Shown: positions 24,297-36,100 of the stretch, piece after piece | How positions within the stretch are numbered: the stretch's first letter is position 1 | Layout: every line of letters begins with the position of its first letter | Source of the DNA: Hemicordylus capensis | Taxonomy: Eukaryota; Chordata; Lepidosauria; Squamata; Cordylidae | Assembly (NCBI RefSeq): GCF_027244095.1 | Contig: NC_069659.1 | Location: forward strand, 149,086,001 to 149,150,000 | Direction of reading: 5' to 3' | Length of the DNA: 64,000 nucleotides | Program-made: the position numbers and the translations under genes | Notes under the pieces: model-generated | Database searches by the model: none | What the model was told of the DNA's origin: nothing | Seen by the model: only the letters and a program-made list of their open reading frames with translations

Positions 24297-24605
24297 TTTC
24301 CCTCTGATCATGGAGCTCATTGGGTGACCTTAGAACAGACACTATATTTCGGCCTAAGTACCTTGCAGGGTTGTTGTGAGGGTAAAATAGAGACAGCCCT
24401 ATTTAAAATGCGTTTGTTTTAGATAAATAACAAGATAGCAAATAATAACAATTAAAAACAGTATCAATACCACCCTCCCTCAACCCTACCCCTCTGTTAA
24501 CCTGCCTGAATTAGGCACCCTCCATATATTAGCCCAATGACTCCCCATTATAATGTATGCTGCCCAGAGCTTCTTGGAGTAAGTGGGGATAAAGATGTCA
24601 TCATA
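24297..24605 (+). mobile_element. Eroded Sauria-like SINE with an inner insertion
   Basis: gagctcattgggtgacctta and ccttgcagggttgttgtgag match the SINE body. About 120 bp of unrelated AT-rich and C-rich DNA follows, and then the tail gcccagagcttcttgga..gggataaa. The middle is either an insertion or a second, partly overlapping copy. The tRNA head is not recognisable. Confidence 0.6.
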
Positions 24606-25723
24606 CAACATACGACATCATACCACAATAAGAAGTTGTTCACAAGCAGGACCTCTCTCATCGCCTGCTTCCACTCACCACCCGGGGGCCTTCTTCATCT
24701 GTCAGAATAGCAACCGATATTTCATATGTATTTCTTCACAGAAGGGGTAGATGCCACGGTAGTATTTTGCAATGTGCATTCCCAACGCGGGGACTACCCT
24801 TCCAAATGCCAGCCACTGTGACAGCCTCAATATATTGACTTCCAAGTCATGTGTTTGGAATCGGTCCAGCAATCAAGCCCAGGGTTCAAGGGAGAAAAGC
24901 GGGGTGAAGTGAAATGTTGCCCTCAAGTTAGACAGCAACATTTGGTTTTGCTTCAGTCTCTCCTTACACACACACACACAGTTTAGAAATCAGAAAAAAT
25001 CACTTCCAACATTGAAAGATTGTATTATATTAAGAGATTACATTGTGAGACAAATAGACAAACAGTCACACGCGCGCACACACTTCTGATAAACTTCTTC
25101 CCAACATCCTCTCTCCATAGCCTGGTATCTGTCTATATGTGTTTCCAATACCGTTATTCGAAACACATTTGACTGGGTGTAATTGTAAACGCAGAGATGT
25201 TTAGAATCCGGGTGCCAATTGCTTTCTTCAGCCCCCCAGCCCCCGATTTGGCTAAGTGAAGGATCAGGCCCATCTGGAGCCCAGGGTTGGTTGTTACAGA
25301 CTGGGGTTTTCCGGAGGAGGGTAGATAGAAAATGGTGGAGGCGCCCCAGGGTAGCGAGCGACTTGGCAGGCTAGCAGCTGCTCCAAAATGCTGCAGATTG
25401 GCGTGGAGAGGCGGGCGAGAGCGGACGAGAGGCGGTCCTGGTCCCAGTCACGAGCTCCCAGGAGGAGGGTCACTCTGGCCTGGGGAGGCATTGGAAGCCA
25501 GCCACCCTTCCCCACCCCTTTCGCTGTCTGGAGCGCAGGATGCAGGCTCCAGGCAGCCCAGCCTCCCCCGCCTGATCCCCGCATCCCCAGAAGGGTCACC
25601 TCCCGTTTTCAAGGTACTTACTCCCAGGTGTGCATAGGGCTGTAGCCTTAGAATCGAAACGGAGCGGGTCCTTCCTTATATCTCTGCACACTGCCTAAGC
25701 TCTTACCCACCCACTGCCCCAAA

Positions 25724-25725
<2 letters not shown>
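24606..25725. other. No gene seen
   Basis: Unique DNA. 25.33-25.6 kb is GC-rich with overlapping frames on both strands and no recognisable protein. Confidence 0.35.

Positions 25726-25810
<85 letters not shown>
25726..25810. repeat. Compound (TC)n-(AC)n microsatellite
   Basis: About 19 TC units pass directly into about 22 AC units. Confidence 0.97.
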
Positions 25811-25812
<2 letters not shown>

Positions 25813-26524
25813 GGGCTTGCGCTCCATTGAAACCAACCGCCTGGGTCCAAACCCCTGAGAGGAGTCGCGCTGGTGTCAAGGGCTTGAGCCCTCCAGTTCA
25901 AACCCAGGGCAAGGCCACTCTCCCCCGAAGCAAATATATGCTGAGATCCAGAGGAATTGCTTTCCAAGGAGATATGTTTCAGATCAGATGTTCTTCTTCA
26001 GGGTGTTTGGAGGCTACCTTGGTCTATCCGTGTTGGATTCAGCCTCCACCATTCAGTTATCCTGTTCTTCCTCATGTAAACAAACTAGGCTCATTTTGGA
26101 GAACTTCCCGGAGGGTTTGCGCCCCACGCAAATGCCTGTGGAACCCATTCCTTGCATATATCCCCGGCAGGAAGCCCCACTAAAATGGATGGGCCTTACT
26201 CTCTCTCTCTCTTTCTCTGTACGCACAGGATTACAGGGTTTTTTCTATTGCCTTGTCACTTTCAGGGAGGCAAGGTTGGTTGTCGGGCCGCGGTTTCTGT
26301 GCCTTAGCGTTTGGTTGGCACTAAAGCTCTTTTAATTTCGGCAAACACATACAGGGGACATCTGGGGAAGTATTAGGATACAAATCGACCCTAAGGTTAC
26401 AGTGCGATCCGGTGCACATTTCTTTGTAAGTAACTCTTATTAAGCTCCATGAGATTTTTGAGTTAACCTTAATTAATAGGATCGGATTGTAGATGGATGG
26501 AGATGATCAGGAGGTACCTGTTCC
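25811..26524. other. No gene; palindromic element relic near 26.40-26.48 kb
   Basis: Unique DNA with one eroded copy of the short palindromic family (gtaagtaactctt..taagctccatgag). No exon is seen. Confidence 0.35.
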
Positions 26525-26940
26525 TCTGGCTGACCTTTAAATTAAATTATTTTTCGCTTCCATTGGCTGCGCAGAAGAGAAGGCGGTTCGACAATTAAAA
26601 GGTGCCAGCTTTATCAAATATAATGTATGTAATTGCGGTCTGTCCGGTTCACGAGTTGCCCTTGCTACTGATGCGAACGGGGAGACTGGCACAGTCCAGA
26701 CAAAATTAAGCCCTTTATCATCATTAGATTTCTTGCGGTGCGGTATGTTAAGTACGTATTCAAAGTTCTCCGATGGCGATCCATTGGGCTGCAAAATGCG
26801 GAACGCAGTCTGGCCCGACCGTACCCAGGTCTTCTTGGGTTGCGCTCCAGGGAATGCCTCACGGCTGAGTAACCGTTGCGACAGCACAAAACCAAAGAAA
26901 CGAGAAGGGCGGTGACGTCAACCAAAACAAGTTCTTCACA
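26525..26940. promoter_or_regulatory. Candidate regulatory element with full CRE
   Basis: A non-repetitive stretch with a reverse CCAAT box (attgg at 26562-26566), CpG-rich blocks and a perfect palindromic cAMP response element TGACGTCA at 26913-26920. Short palindromic relics flank it but do not enter it. This could be the promoter of a non-coding RNA or an enhancer. No coding frame is convincing. Confidence 0.35.
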
Positions 26941-26989
26941 CTATTAGTCACTTCGGTTTTGGCAAGCTAGAAAGACGAGACAAAGACCC

Positions 26990-27130
26990 TTCGGCTGCGA
27001 TCCTATACACAGTGGGACTTACGTCTGAGTAAACATGCATAAGCAGAGGATCTCTCTAAGGCCGCAGTTCTGTGCACACTTACTAAAGCGTAAGTTCCAT
27101 TCAACGCAATGGAGCTTCTTTCCAGGTAAA
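26990..27130. repeat. Palindromic element fragments (two)
   Basis: tgcgatcctata..cagtgggacttacgtctgagtaaacatgca in part, followed by gtgcacacttacta..gtaagttcc and caatggagcttc. These are two eroded copies of the short palindromic family. Confidence 0.65.
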
Positions 27131-27689
27131 TGAAGATCAAGGAGGAGTGCATCACTGCCCTTTGCTTACGGGTGAATTAAACAGACTAGGCTTTGGGCCC
27201 TTGTCTGACATACTTCCAGAAATTTGGCTGGGTTTTAAGTCACGCCGCCTTAAGACGGAATTCGGCAAACCGGTTAAGAATAACCAGGTCGCCGAAACTC
27301 ACTGGCTTTAGAACCTGATCTCTAGCTGCCAGAAGCGGACAAAATCTCTGAGTCTGCGCTCCTTCCACGCTGCTGGGGAGCTCGGTCTGGCCGCCTTCAA
27401 CAGAGGTGCCTACCCATATGCCTTCTTTTGGGGTTGTTCTCGTTTCCTAACTGCTGCAGTCAATTTGGCCAGACAAAAAAATGCAGGCGCGCTCGCGTGC
27501 GCGCACCCTGCCCCCATCGATCCGTTGCACTTGATGCGGGGAGAAAAGGGAAGCGCTTTCTTCCCTTTCTTCGCGGCTGTGTGAGTATAAGATGGCAGAT
27601 AGATGCAGAATAACGGAGAGACTAAGAAGGGGTCTTTGCATCGGTTCCCTTGTTTTACTGGGACAGCTGCTGCTGTTTTTACCGTATAT

Positions 27690-27895
27690 ATTGTTTGATT
27701 TCCCTGTTATAGGTTATTTTTTATTCTCTTGAGATGGTTACAGGGTTGCTGTATCCATTAGAATTGAAATGTTTATTAATCCGTTAATATGTTTTCTGAA
27801 TGAATTGCAGTTATTGTGTGTATGTGTATTGTGAGCCGCTTTGAGCGGAAACGTTGTGGGAAAGTGGCATATAAATTAAAATCTAGTGGAACCTA
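27690..27895 (+). mobile_element. LINE-like 3' tail
   Basis: The T-rich run is followed by tgtattgtgagccgctttga, gcgg, and gtggcatataaattaaa. This is the usual 3' end of reptile LINE (L2/CR1-like) elements and of SINEs that borrow it. Only the last 200 bp are present. Confidence 0.55.
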
Positions 27896-28879
27896 ATCTA
27901 AAAGTTATTATCAGTATATGTCCGCCTGTGCATATTAAAATCCGCCCACTACTTACATGATGTTACTATGTAGTTCTGCTTGCTACATCATCTAATACTA
28001 CTGCATACTTATTACTACCACAGAATAGTTAATAGTACAATTACATACGATTGCTAGATAATTTAATGCCATGACTACTGTAAGCGATTGCTGTGGTGGT
28101 TGTAGTTATCATAATAACCGTCAGTATAATTATTACCCAACATCATCAAAGAAACTAAAGAAGAAAGGTCTTGGCAACATCCAGTCAAATCAGAAAGCAA
28201 GCAAGCAAGCAAGAAAAATGAAGCAGAGGGGGTTAGGGCAGGAAAGAAGCTGGAAGGAAGACTTGAGAAAAGAAAGTGCCAGTGGAAAGATGCTTGAAAC
28301 AGGAACAAAAACGGAATCTTATACAGACAGACCCCCAAGCATTTGTATATCCCCCTGTTCTCTGCAGCGAAATTATTCTGGAGTCTTGGATTTGACCACT
28401 TTAACATACCGATCCTTATGTCTATTCAGAAACAAGTCCTGTTAAGTTCAATGTGACTTACCCCCAAGTAAGGGTGTCTGAGACTGCAGCCTTTAAAGAG
28501 CTAGGCCCACTGATTCCTTGGGTGTGAGGACCCCGATCTTATGCCGGGTAGCTGAACGCAATTGAAAAATGGTAGTGTTTAGGCTGAGGGGTGTTCTAAG
28601 TTCCTTTCTGAAGATTGGGAAGGCCCCATGAAGCTTCCCAGACTGCCCTCGCCACAAGACAGCCCTTTATGTATGCTGCCGTCTAATATGTATAGAGTGT
28701 TCTATTATACATTATAGATCTATGTTCTAACATGCATTATACAGGAGGCAGGAGCATTATAGCACACCTCTATCGCGTATGTGTGTGTAGCTTCTGCATC
28801 GACTTCTCTATATCCACAGCTGTGTCGCTTAGCCAGACAGGTCTGAAGCACGCCTGAGCCTCCAAAGATCCTCCTGGGT
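27896..28879. other. No gene seen
   Basis: AT-rich unique DNA with a palindromic element relic at 28.43-28.49 kb. The frame at 28071-28445 has no recognisable domain. Confidence 0.35.
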
Positions 28880-29500
28880 CCTGGGGAAACCGGGTGGTTG
28901 GCCACAGCCAAGGCCAGCTCAAGTTCAAGTTCACGGCCAGCCCGCGGAAAGGGGGGAGGGGGACAAGAGCCCTTCTCCCGGCCTCCCCCAGGGCCCGCCG
29001 CGGAAGAGAAGGCCGCTTCTGTCAGGCACAGGCAACCCAGCCCAGAGCGGCTCCTCCGGCCCCTTGGCGGAGAGCGCTGCGCGCGAGCAGAGGCTGGGCT
29101 GGGCCGCCCCGTCGCGGCTGCGGCTTCCTTTTGCACGGGCGGCGGCGAGCTGAGGCTGAAATCGCGCCTAAACAAGGATGTCCGGGTGGCGCGGAGGAGA
29201 GCGGGAGGTGGCGGGGGAGACTCTCCAGCCTTTCGTTCCTCGGCGGAGGGGAGGTCGGATGGATCACTCGGGGAAGAAGAAGAGCAGCCGAGACCGGCGC
29301 TAGCAGAAGACCCGGCGGCTAGTCCCGGTGCCTTTCTGTCGGCTCCTGCAGGCAGCCGATCTGCTGAGTGGCTTCCGAGGCGGGCACTGGCAGCGGAGGA
29401 CCTCTCGCTCGCTCTCTCTCTCTCACTCTCTCTCTCTGTCCCTTCCTTCGGCCTGGATGTCAGCCTTTCCTCCTCACCACCTCCACGTTAACTGGATGCC
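28880..29500. promoter_or_regulatory. CpG island without a recognised gene
   Basis: CpG-dense, GC-rich DNA, with open frames in most phases and on both strands. The longest (197 codons on plus, 28898-29491) is Ser/Arg/Gly-rich low complexity and matches nothing I know. It lies about 2-2.7 kb beyond the ZIC2 poly(A) signals. It may be the promoter of a non-coding transcript. Confidence 0.5.
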
Positions 29501-29639
29501 TCTAAAAGGGCGGGGGGGGGGCAGCTGTGAAGAGGACACCAACACTTTAAAAACCCCACAACCCCTGTTTAAACCCGATCCTCTCTGGATCGTCTTGGCT
29601 CCTCTGCTGTTCTACCCAGCCGCCCTGCCGCGGTTTCTC

Positions 29640-31544
29640 AGCCAGCGCGATCTCTCCCTGAGATCAGCCGCATGTGTGCTAATTCTTTTAATAACATTGG
29701 GGTGGGTTTGGGGCCTAATATTATTAAGGGAGGAAAATTAGATTTTAACTGCCATTTGATTACTTCAGGGTTTTTACATTATGCAGCCAGCAGTGAATGA
29801 ATGTGAAGGAAGACAGCGCTGCAAAGAGGGAAAAGATTTACATTATTAAGCCTTCTGGGTCTTTTTCTTAGGAGGGACTATGACAAAGAGGGGCGGGGGG
29901 ACATCCAAGTTTCCAGTAGAGGCGATGAGAAGAAGAGGATTCTAATCCTCTTTTGGACACTCACACACCCATTAGATAACATCCATCTTCCCATCACCAT
30001 CACTAGGGACAAAAACCTAACAGCTCGACCCTATCTTTACTCGAATGTAAGACCCTCTGAGTTCAACAGAACTTACTCTCAAGTAAGTGTGTGCAGGAGC
30101 GCAGCTCAAGATTCTTCTGGTCCCTGCCAAAGCGGGAGAGTGTTACTAACATCAATTCCAAACAGGCTGGGAGTTTGGATAGAAGGCAAGGAAAACAGGC
30201 TACTGTGCTTGAGAGGCAAATGTATCTTTTGCCAGGTTGTTGGCTGGGACTCCGGAGCTTTAATAGGACGCCAAGACCACACTTACACTGGCCTTGGATA
30301 AGGGGAGGGGGATGCATGCCTCTTTGTGGTATCCAGGTGGCTGGCACTCGGTTTTGAGCACAGGCCAGACTTTCGAAGGTTTTTAGGCTGCACAGTCCAG
30401 CTCCTAGAAAGCTGCCTTGAAAATCACCCTCTTTCAGCAATGACTTAAGATTGAAGGCAAGGGGGTCCTGGAAAATTCACACCATATTAAAATTTAGCTC
30501 CTAAGAAAAGGTTAATCTGGGTGGGGTTTTTTAAAAGAAATTTATCCTCCCTCATCTCCAGCATAATTCCATATTTTAAAGCACTTTAATATACAATTTA
30601 ATGGGGGGGGATCTTTAACAAGATCATACTCTCAAATTATTTACAGTCCATAAACTTGCTCTGTACATGGTAATTGCATTTTAGCACATGTTCTCAAACC
30701 AAAGTAATGGGAGTGCTTTAACTTTTTTCCTGTAGCCCCAAAACAAATCTAATTAAAATAATTTAGCTTGGCCTATTTCTTCTTATACCTCCTTACTTCA
30801 GCTATGGAAATAATATATTTAAAAGAGAATGAGAACTTTAGATATACATATTAAAGAAGAGTGGAAAATAAATTGCTCAGTTTTAAACAATAGGCGATTT
30901 GCGTCAAACTTTGCAGGAGCCCTGTTTCACTGAGAAACATATAGGATCTGCCACTGGATTTATGTTTAGGTTAACTAACATTGAAACATTGATTTTTGCA
31001 AAAGAATTAAGCAATAAAAAAAATCCATCATTGCAGATGGATGCATGCTTTTAAAAGAAAAAAATTATTTAAGCATATGCTTTAACTACAAAAGCAAGAT
31101 AATCCTAATACAGACATTGAGAAGGTTATAAACCAAACTGAATAAAACAATTTGATAAAATAGACGATCAGGATCCAGCCAAAGCTAAGCGGTGTTAAAT
31201 CCCATTGGCTTCAAGGGGAAAGATGCACACATGCATAACTCTTTCACAAAACTGGGGCTTAGACTGGTTCCTACCCTAGATTTGCAAAGACAGTTTAAAG
31301 AGTATTACTCTTGTTTTTAAATGGCCGGGCAAGCCAAAACAGTAGTCAAATACTATGCAGATTTCTCAAATGCCTATTTAACGACGAGAAACTAATTTTA
31401 AAAACCTGATTTTTGTTTTATTTATTTACTGGTGTGATTTTCGTTTGTTATTAAAAATATTTCCTACATTTTATAGAGAATCCATTTTTTTCTCTTCAGA
31501 TACACCCTAGCCTTTGACATCCAAAACAGAAAAAAGATCAGCAA
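29640..31544. other. AT-rich, conserved-looking non-coding DNA
   Basis: The sequence is rich in TAAT/ATTA cores (for example aattcttttaataacattgg and catttgattacttcagg), is without interspersed repeats apart from a short palindromic relic at 30.02-30.09 kb, and has no long frame. This look is typical of deeply conserved enhancers next to neural developmental genes, but conservation cannot be shown from one sequence. Confidence 0.35.
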
Positions 31545-31564
31545 CAACTGCAGTTTCAACACAT

Positions 31565-31570
31565 TTTATT
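31565..31570 (-). terminator. ZIC2: Distal poly(A) signal of ZIC2
   Basis: AATAAA on the minus strand, about 1.2 kb after the stop codon. It is the last canonical signal before the unrelated AT-rich DNA. Confidence 0.5.
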
Positions 31571-31855
31571 ATATTTCTGTATGCATTACTCTCAAAAAAA
31601 TAAAAACTAAAAACAAAACAAAAAACAACCCATATCACAAGAAATGATGAAACCACATAAACCTTCAAATAAAAAAATTCTGAAACAGTTTATGCTCACA
31701 ATTGTACATATTTATAGTTAAGAAACATTCTTTATAAATACTGTTTCCTCTGTAGCAAGTTAATACCATAATTTAATTACAAATGGATAAATATGGCAAC
31801 AGGTATTTACACAAGGAAGGTTGTTATTATGGAAAAAAACCCTAACGGCACTACG

Positions 31856-31861
31856 TTTATT
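31856..31861 (-). terminator. ZIC2: Proximal poly(A) signal of ZIC2
   Basis: AATAAA on the minus strand, about 0.93 kb after the stop codon. Either signal, or both, could be used. Confidence 0.45.
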
Positions 31862-32785
31862 TTCCCCCCTCCCCACAAACTTCCAAACAGGAACTAACAA
31901 ATCGAACTTGCAAAAGCACTAAAACATCACATGTAAACCCAGCTAACAGAAAAATACATTCACAAGCGTTGAAAGAGGAGGAGGAATTGATCTGGGGTGT
32001 TTTGAAGAACAGTATGGAGACTTTGGCACGTTTTTTTTAAAAAAGGTCTTCCCAGTCTATAGCAGAATGAAGTTTACAATCAAAGTTGCCTCTGTTTAAA
32101 AGGAACACAATATTCAAATACCACAATTACAAAAGAAACCATTTGCTTCCACGTTACATTTTCCCCTCCCCTTTCAAAATGGGTGAATTAAAAAGAGAGA
32201 AAGAGAAGTGGGGGGGAGGGAGAGAGAGAGAGAGAAAGAGAGAGGGGGGAGAACATGAGGGAGAGGAACTCATCAGAGGGAAACCAACCCAGCGTTCACA
32301 AAGTGGACCAATTTCTATACACCAAGAATCCAAGAAAACTTTGATTACCACCTTGGAGGAAGGAGGGAAGGAGGGAGGATTCCTCTATGTACACAGACAG
32401 TCCGATGGGATGGGGGCTGCTGCAGCGAACCGGGCCCGAGGACGGCTCCTCGGTCGTATCTGATCTTTTGTTCCCAAGGCGCTGGAGGCAGGAGGGAGGG
32501 GTCTCTCGGCTGGCTGCAAGTTTTTAAAGGCTCTGGGGAGGCAGCGGGTGTCTCTCGGCGAAACGAAACGTTCTGCGGCTTTTAATCCTTCCTCTCCCTC
32601 TTTCTCTTTCTCGTTTGTTTTAAAACCGCTTCTTCCCTCTTTCTCTGTGTCCTCGTTCTTTTTGTGCTGCTGTCCCAATCGAAATCAAGGCAAGAGAGAG
32701 AAAGAGAGAGAGCAGAGAGAGCGCCAGTGGCTTCTCCTCCTCGGCGGAGCAGGGCAGTGCAGCCCGCGGGCAAGGCCAACCACCT

Positions 32786-33112
32786 TCAGACGTACCACTC
32801 GTTGAAATTGGAGGTGAGGCCGCTGTGGCTGGCGCTGCCCCCGCCGCCGCCGCCTCCACCGCCGCCGCCTCCGCCGCTCCCGCCCGAGGCACCGGTGCCG
32901 CCTGTGCCGCCGTTGCTGCTCCGATGCACTGCAGACACAGCCGCCGCCGCGGCAGCAGCTGCTGCCGCTGCCGCCGCGGCCGGAGACAAGTTGGTGGCAG
33001 CCGTGCTTTGGGTCTCTGCGCTGGGGGACACCAAGCCCGGCGGGGTGGAGGACTCGTAGCCGGAGCTGGCAGCCGGCGAGGACTCGGAGCCTTGCGGGGA
33101 AGATTCGTGGAC
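32786..33112 (-). CDS. ZIC2: ZIC2 coding exon 3
   Basis: 327 bp from acceptor tttcag|gtccac to the stop TGA. It holds the last histidine of finger 5 (H406), the Ser/Pro-rich region, the 14-residue alanine tract, the glycine tract and the NFNEWYV end. Confidence 0.95.
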   Translation of the reverse strand, partial: VHESSPQGSESSPAASSGYESSTPPGLVSPSAETQSTAATNLSPAAAAAAAAAAAAAAVSAVHRSSNGGTGGTGASGGSGGGGGGGGGGGGGSASHSGLTSNFNEWYV

Positions 33113-36100
33113 CTGAAAGGAGGCGGGAAACAAGAACAAGGAAAGAATTCGCAGGGTTGTGTGGGTGGGTGTGTTTAATCGTTTCACAAGCACAACGGAG
33201 ACATCTAGATCGCAGACTCGCCCCCACCCCTTTCCCTCCTGCAAGACCTCCTCTAGCTTCATCCCCTTCCACCATGCCTCCGAAGGGGGGGGGGCGTCCT
33301 ATCCTCTCCCTCCCCGGGGCTGAAATCGTGTGCCGAGAAAGGTTGCAAAATTCCCTTGAAGTAACTGGATATAAGCGGCCTACATTAGTGCAGGATCACA
33401 GGCCAAAAATGCTCTTTGCAAACCTGCCTCCCCCACACTTGAAACCGGTTCATTGAGAAGGAAGGCCCACCGATTTCAACGGCACCAAGGTCCCAGTAAC
33501 TGTAGAAGCCTACCAGGTCATCCCCTTGTGTGTCAGGCGGACCTCACTTTTATCTTCCAGCCACCCACCACAGCCCAGAGTCACTTCCTCTCTGGATTAC
33601 CTTCATGTGTTTCCGCAGGGAGCTGGGGTGAGTGTAGGATTTGTCACACATCTTGCACAGATAGGGCTTGTCCGAAGTATGGACATGCATGTGCTTCTTT
33701 CTGTCGCTGCTGTTGGCAAAGCGTCTGTCACAACCTTCGAATTCACACTGGAAGGGCTTCTCGCCTGCAAGAAGAAAGGCCAATCCGGTGTTAGTGCGTG
33801 TAAACCGGTCTCCAGGAGAACTTCGACTCTAATCCGCTTATCTAAATCAACCTCTCCAAAAACTAAAAGAAAAGAGGTGCCTGAGAGGACCTGGAAGGAA
33901 CTGATTGTTTGTGAAACTGAGAGGGTGGAGGGGAGCAACTATCCTTTCATTCTATGCCTCTTTTCACCGACACTATGTCTTTAACACTTGCCTTCGGAAG
34001 TTCCATAGACTTCAATAGATCCTACGTCTCAGCAAACGGCTAAGAATAAAAAGTGAATGCTGTGTAAACTGTAGGGAAACTTACTTCAAAAGCATTAAAA
34101 TACAAAAACAAAACAAAACAAAAAAACAATTTAGGATCTCACCTAGCACGAGACAAACCAGGAATCTGAAACTGTCTTTGGATCTGCGGATTTGGTTTTA
34201 AATATAGACACAAAGACACAATGACCAGACCCTACAAAAACAACCTGTGGTCACTTTTTGAATCATCCCCCGAGGAAACCAAGAAGCAAATCCTGTCTGG
34301 TAGGACTCTTTCAGGAGGCATTTATTTCCTTTCCTTTCTACTGGTGCTAGCAGGCAAATCATAGCACAAATGCACTGTATAGAAGGCCAAAGAGCTCTCC
34401 GATTGTGATTAAAAACAACCCGCCCCCTTACCCTGTTCAACTGCGTCCCGGCAACAAAAGACCCAAGGTCTGCAAACGTCGCTGTTATTTTTCTCCCCTT
34501 TCATGTAAGGACATTGGAAGTCAATCCACAGATCTCCACTGGAAGGAGCGAAAGGGAACCAACGAAAATACATGCAAAATCCTCCCTTGGAATTTTCCTA
34601 GAGATTCTTCACCCTGTTGCCAGATTTCCAAGTAATTTGAAGGTGTGAGAACTCAAACACTGCCACCCCCGGATCCTCCCCCTCCCTCGAAATCGGAGGT
34701 GGGAGAGACGCACAATTTCACGTGAAATTCCATTAGCACCTAAATTGTTTCTTAAAGACATCCGCTCAGAGTCCAAACACAGGCATCGCCATGCAAATCC
34801 ACGTCTCGGATTTTTAAACCTTGTTAAAGCCCGTCTCGCACCTAAGGCCGTTTTTAACACTTCGGCAACGACAACCATAAAGGCCCACAGAGCTTTGCTC
34901 CTTTTTCTCAGTAAATATTGATGTCCGGAAATCGCTGAAATATTTGGCAGTTTTTGTTTTTGTTTTTTTGGTGCGGGCCGTGTGGGGGACGGCGGCTTGC
35001 GGGCGAAGGCTCTCCCACAAACCTGGCCAGGAGAAGATGCCTTAACTCTGAGCCTAGAAACCTCCTTCGGTTGGCTCCTCTGCTTGCACTCCCGCGATTT
35101 AACACCAGGAAACGCTGGCTCCTTTTCACCCATTAGACCTAATTTGGGAGGAGGGAGTAGTTGGGGGGGGCGGTTTGAATCCTGCGCCTGGCATTTTGCC
35201 TCCAAGCCTCTGTTGCTTATTACATAATTTTAATAAACTCGTGCAAAACCGCCTTCCGCCGCCCCAAGTGAGACTTTCAAAACACTTTTGGAAATTAAAA
35301 CATTTTATGGCCCTGCTTCACCCCATTTGAATTTAATGGCAAACAGCCCGTGAAAAGTGTGGGGATAAGGAGCGTGGAGGGGGTGGAGAAAATGAGGTTT
35401 TAGGATGAAAACTAGTGCTTCTAAAACATCCTTATTCTAAAACACAGAATATAAACATCAACCTAAAATCCTCCCCCAACACCCAGCACATTTATAAAAT
35501 GGCATTTCCAAGACTTGCTTCCAACTCCCCATTTATTTATCCACTTTCATGAACGAGTTAATAACGCTGATTTCAGCAACCTCTCAGAACTAAACATATT
35601 TCTTTGGAAGTGAATTTTGTGGAATTCAAAACAGGTCACTCCCAAGTGAGGGTGCTCAATCAGGACTGCAGATTTACTTGTGAGTAAATCCAACTAAAAC
35701 CAATGGGACTCGTTTCCCTACCCCCACCTCCACCCCGAAAATTTGTAGGAGTACAGTGGAGGATTTCTTCCTACTCGGCTTTTCGCTGTAGTGCAATGAT
35801 GGTGTATTCCCGGTTGTTGTTGTTGTGTGTGTGCTGATGGTTTTGTTAGGTTTATTGGAAGAGTGCTCCCGCTCTTTACGTAGATCAAGTCTCATTTATT
35901 TTAATGCAAGTATGTTTAGGAGCCTGGCTCTGCTTCGAAAAGCTGTGTGTCTGTTAATAAACAAATCTATTTTTTAAAATAAACCATTAAAACATTATAC
36001 CCTTTCAAAAGGGATACCATAGAGCAAAACAAAGTCCCTTGGAGACAAATTGTGTAGTGTGCCAGCGGGTGGAAAAAGGATCTTTCTGTTTTGTTGTTTG

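Larger units (their letters stand above)
31545..32785 (-). other. ZIC2: ZIC2 3' UTR (probable)
   Basis: On the minus strand the DNA after the ZIC2 stop codon holds two canonical AATAAA signals and no recognised repeat family. It includes a GA-rich block (about 32194-32260). The end near 31545 is inferred from the distal signal. Confidence 0.6.

Noticed and set aside
28894-29741. Overlapping long frames as a possible protein gene
   Set aside because: All phases and both strands are open because of CpG-rich composition. The products are low complexity without a known domain.
34609-35205. 198-codon minus-strand frame inside ZIC2 intron 1
   Set aside because: It lies in an intron with a basic, low-information product, and no family or splice signal supports an alternative exon.
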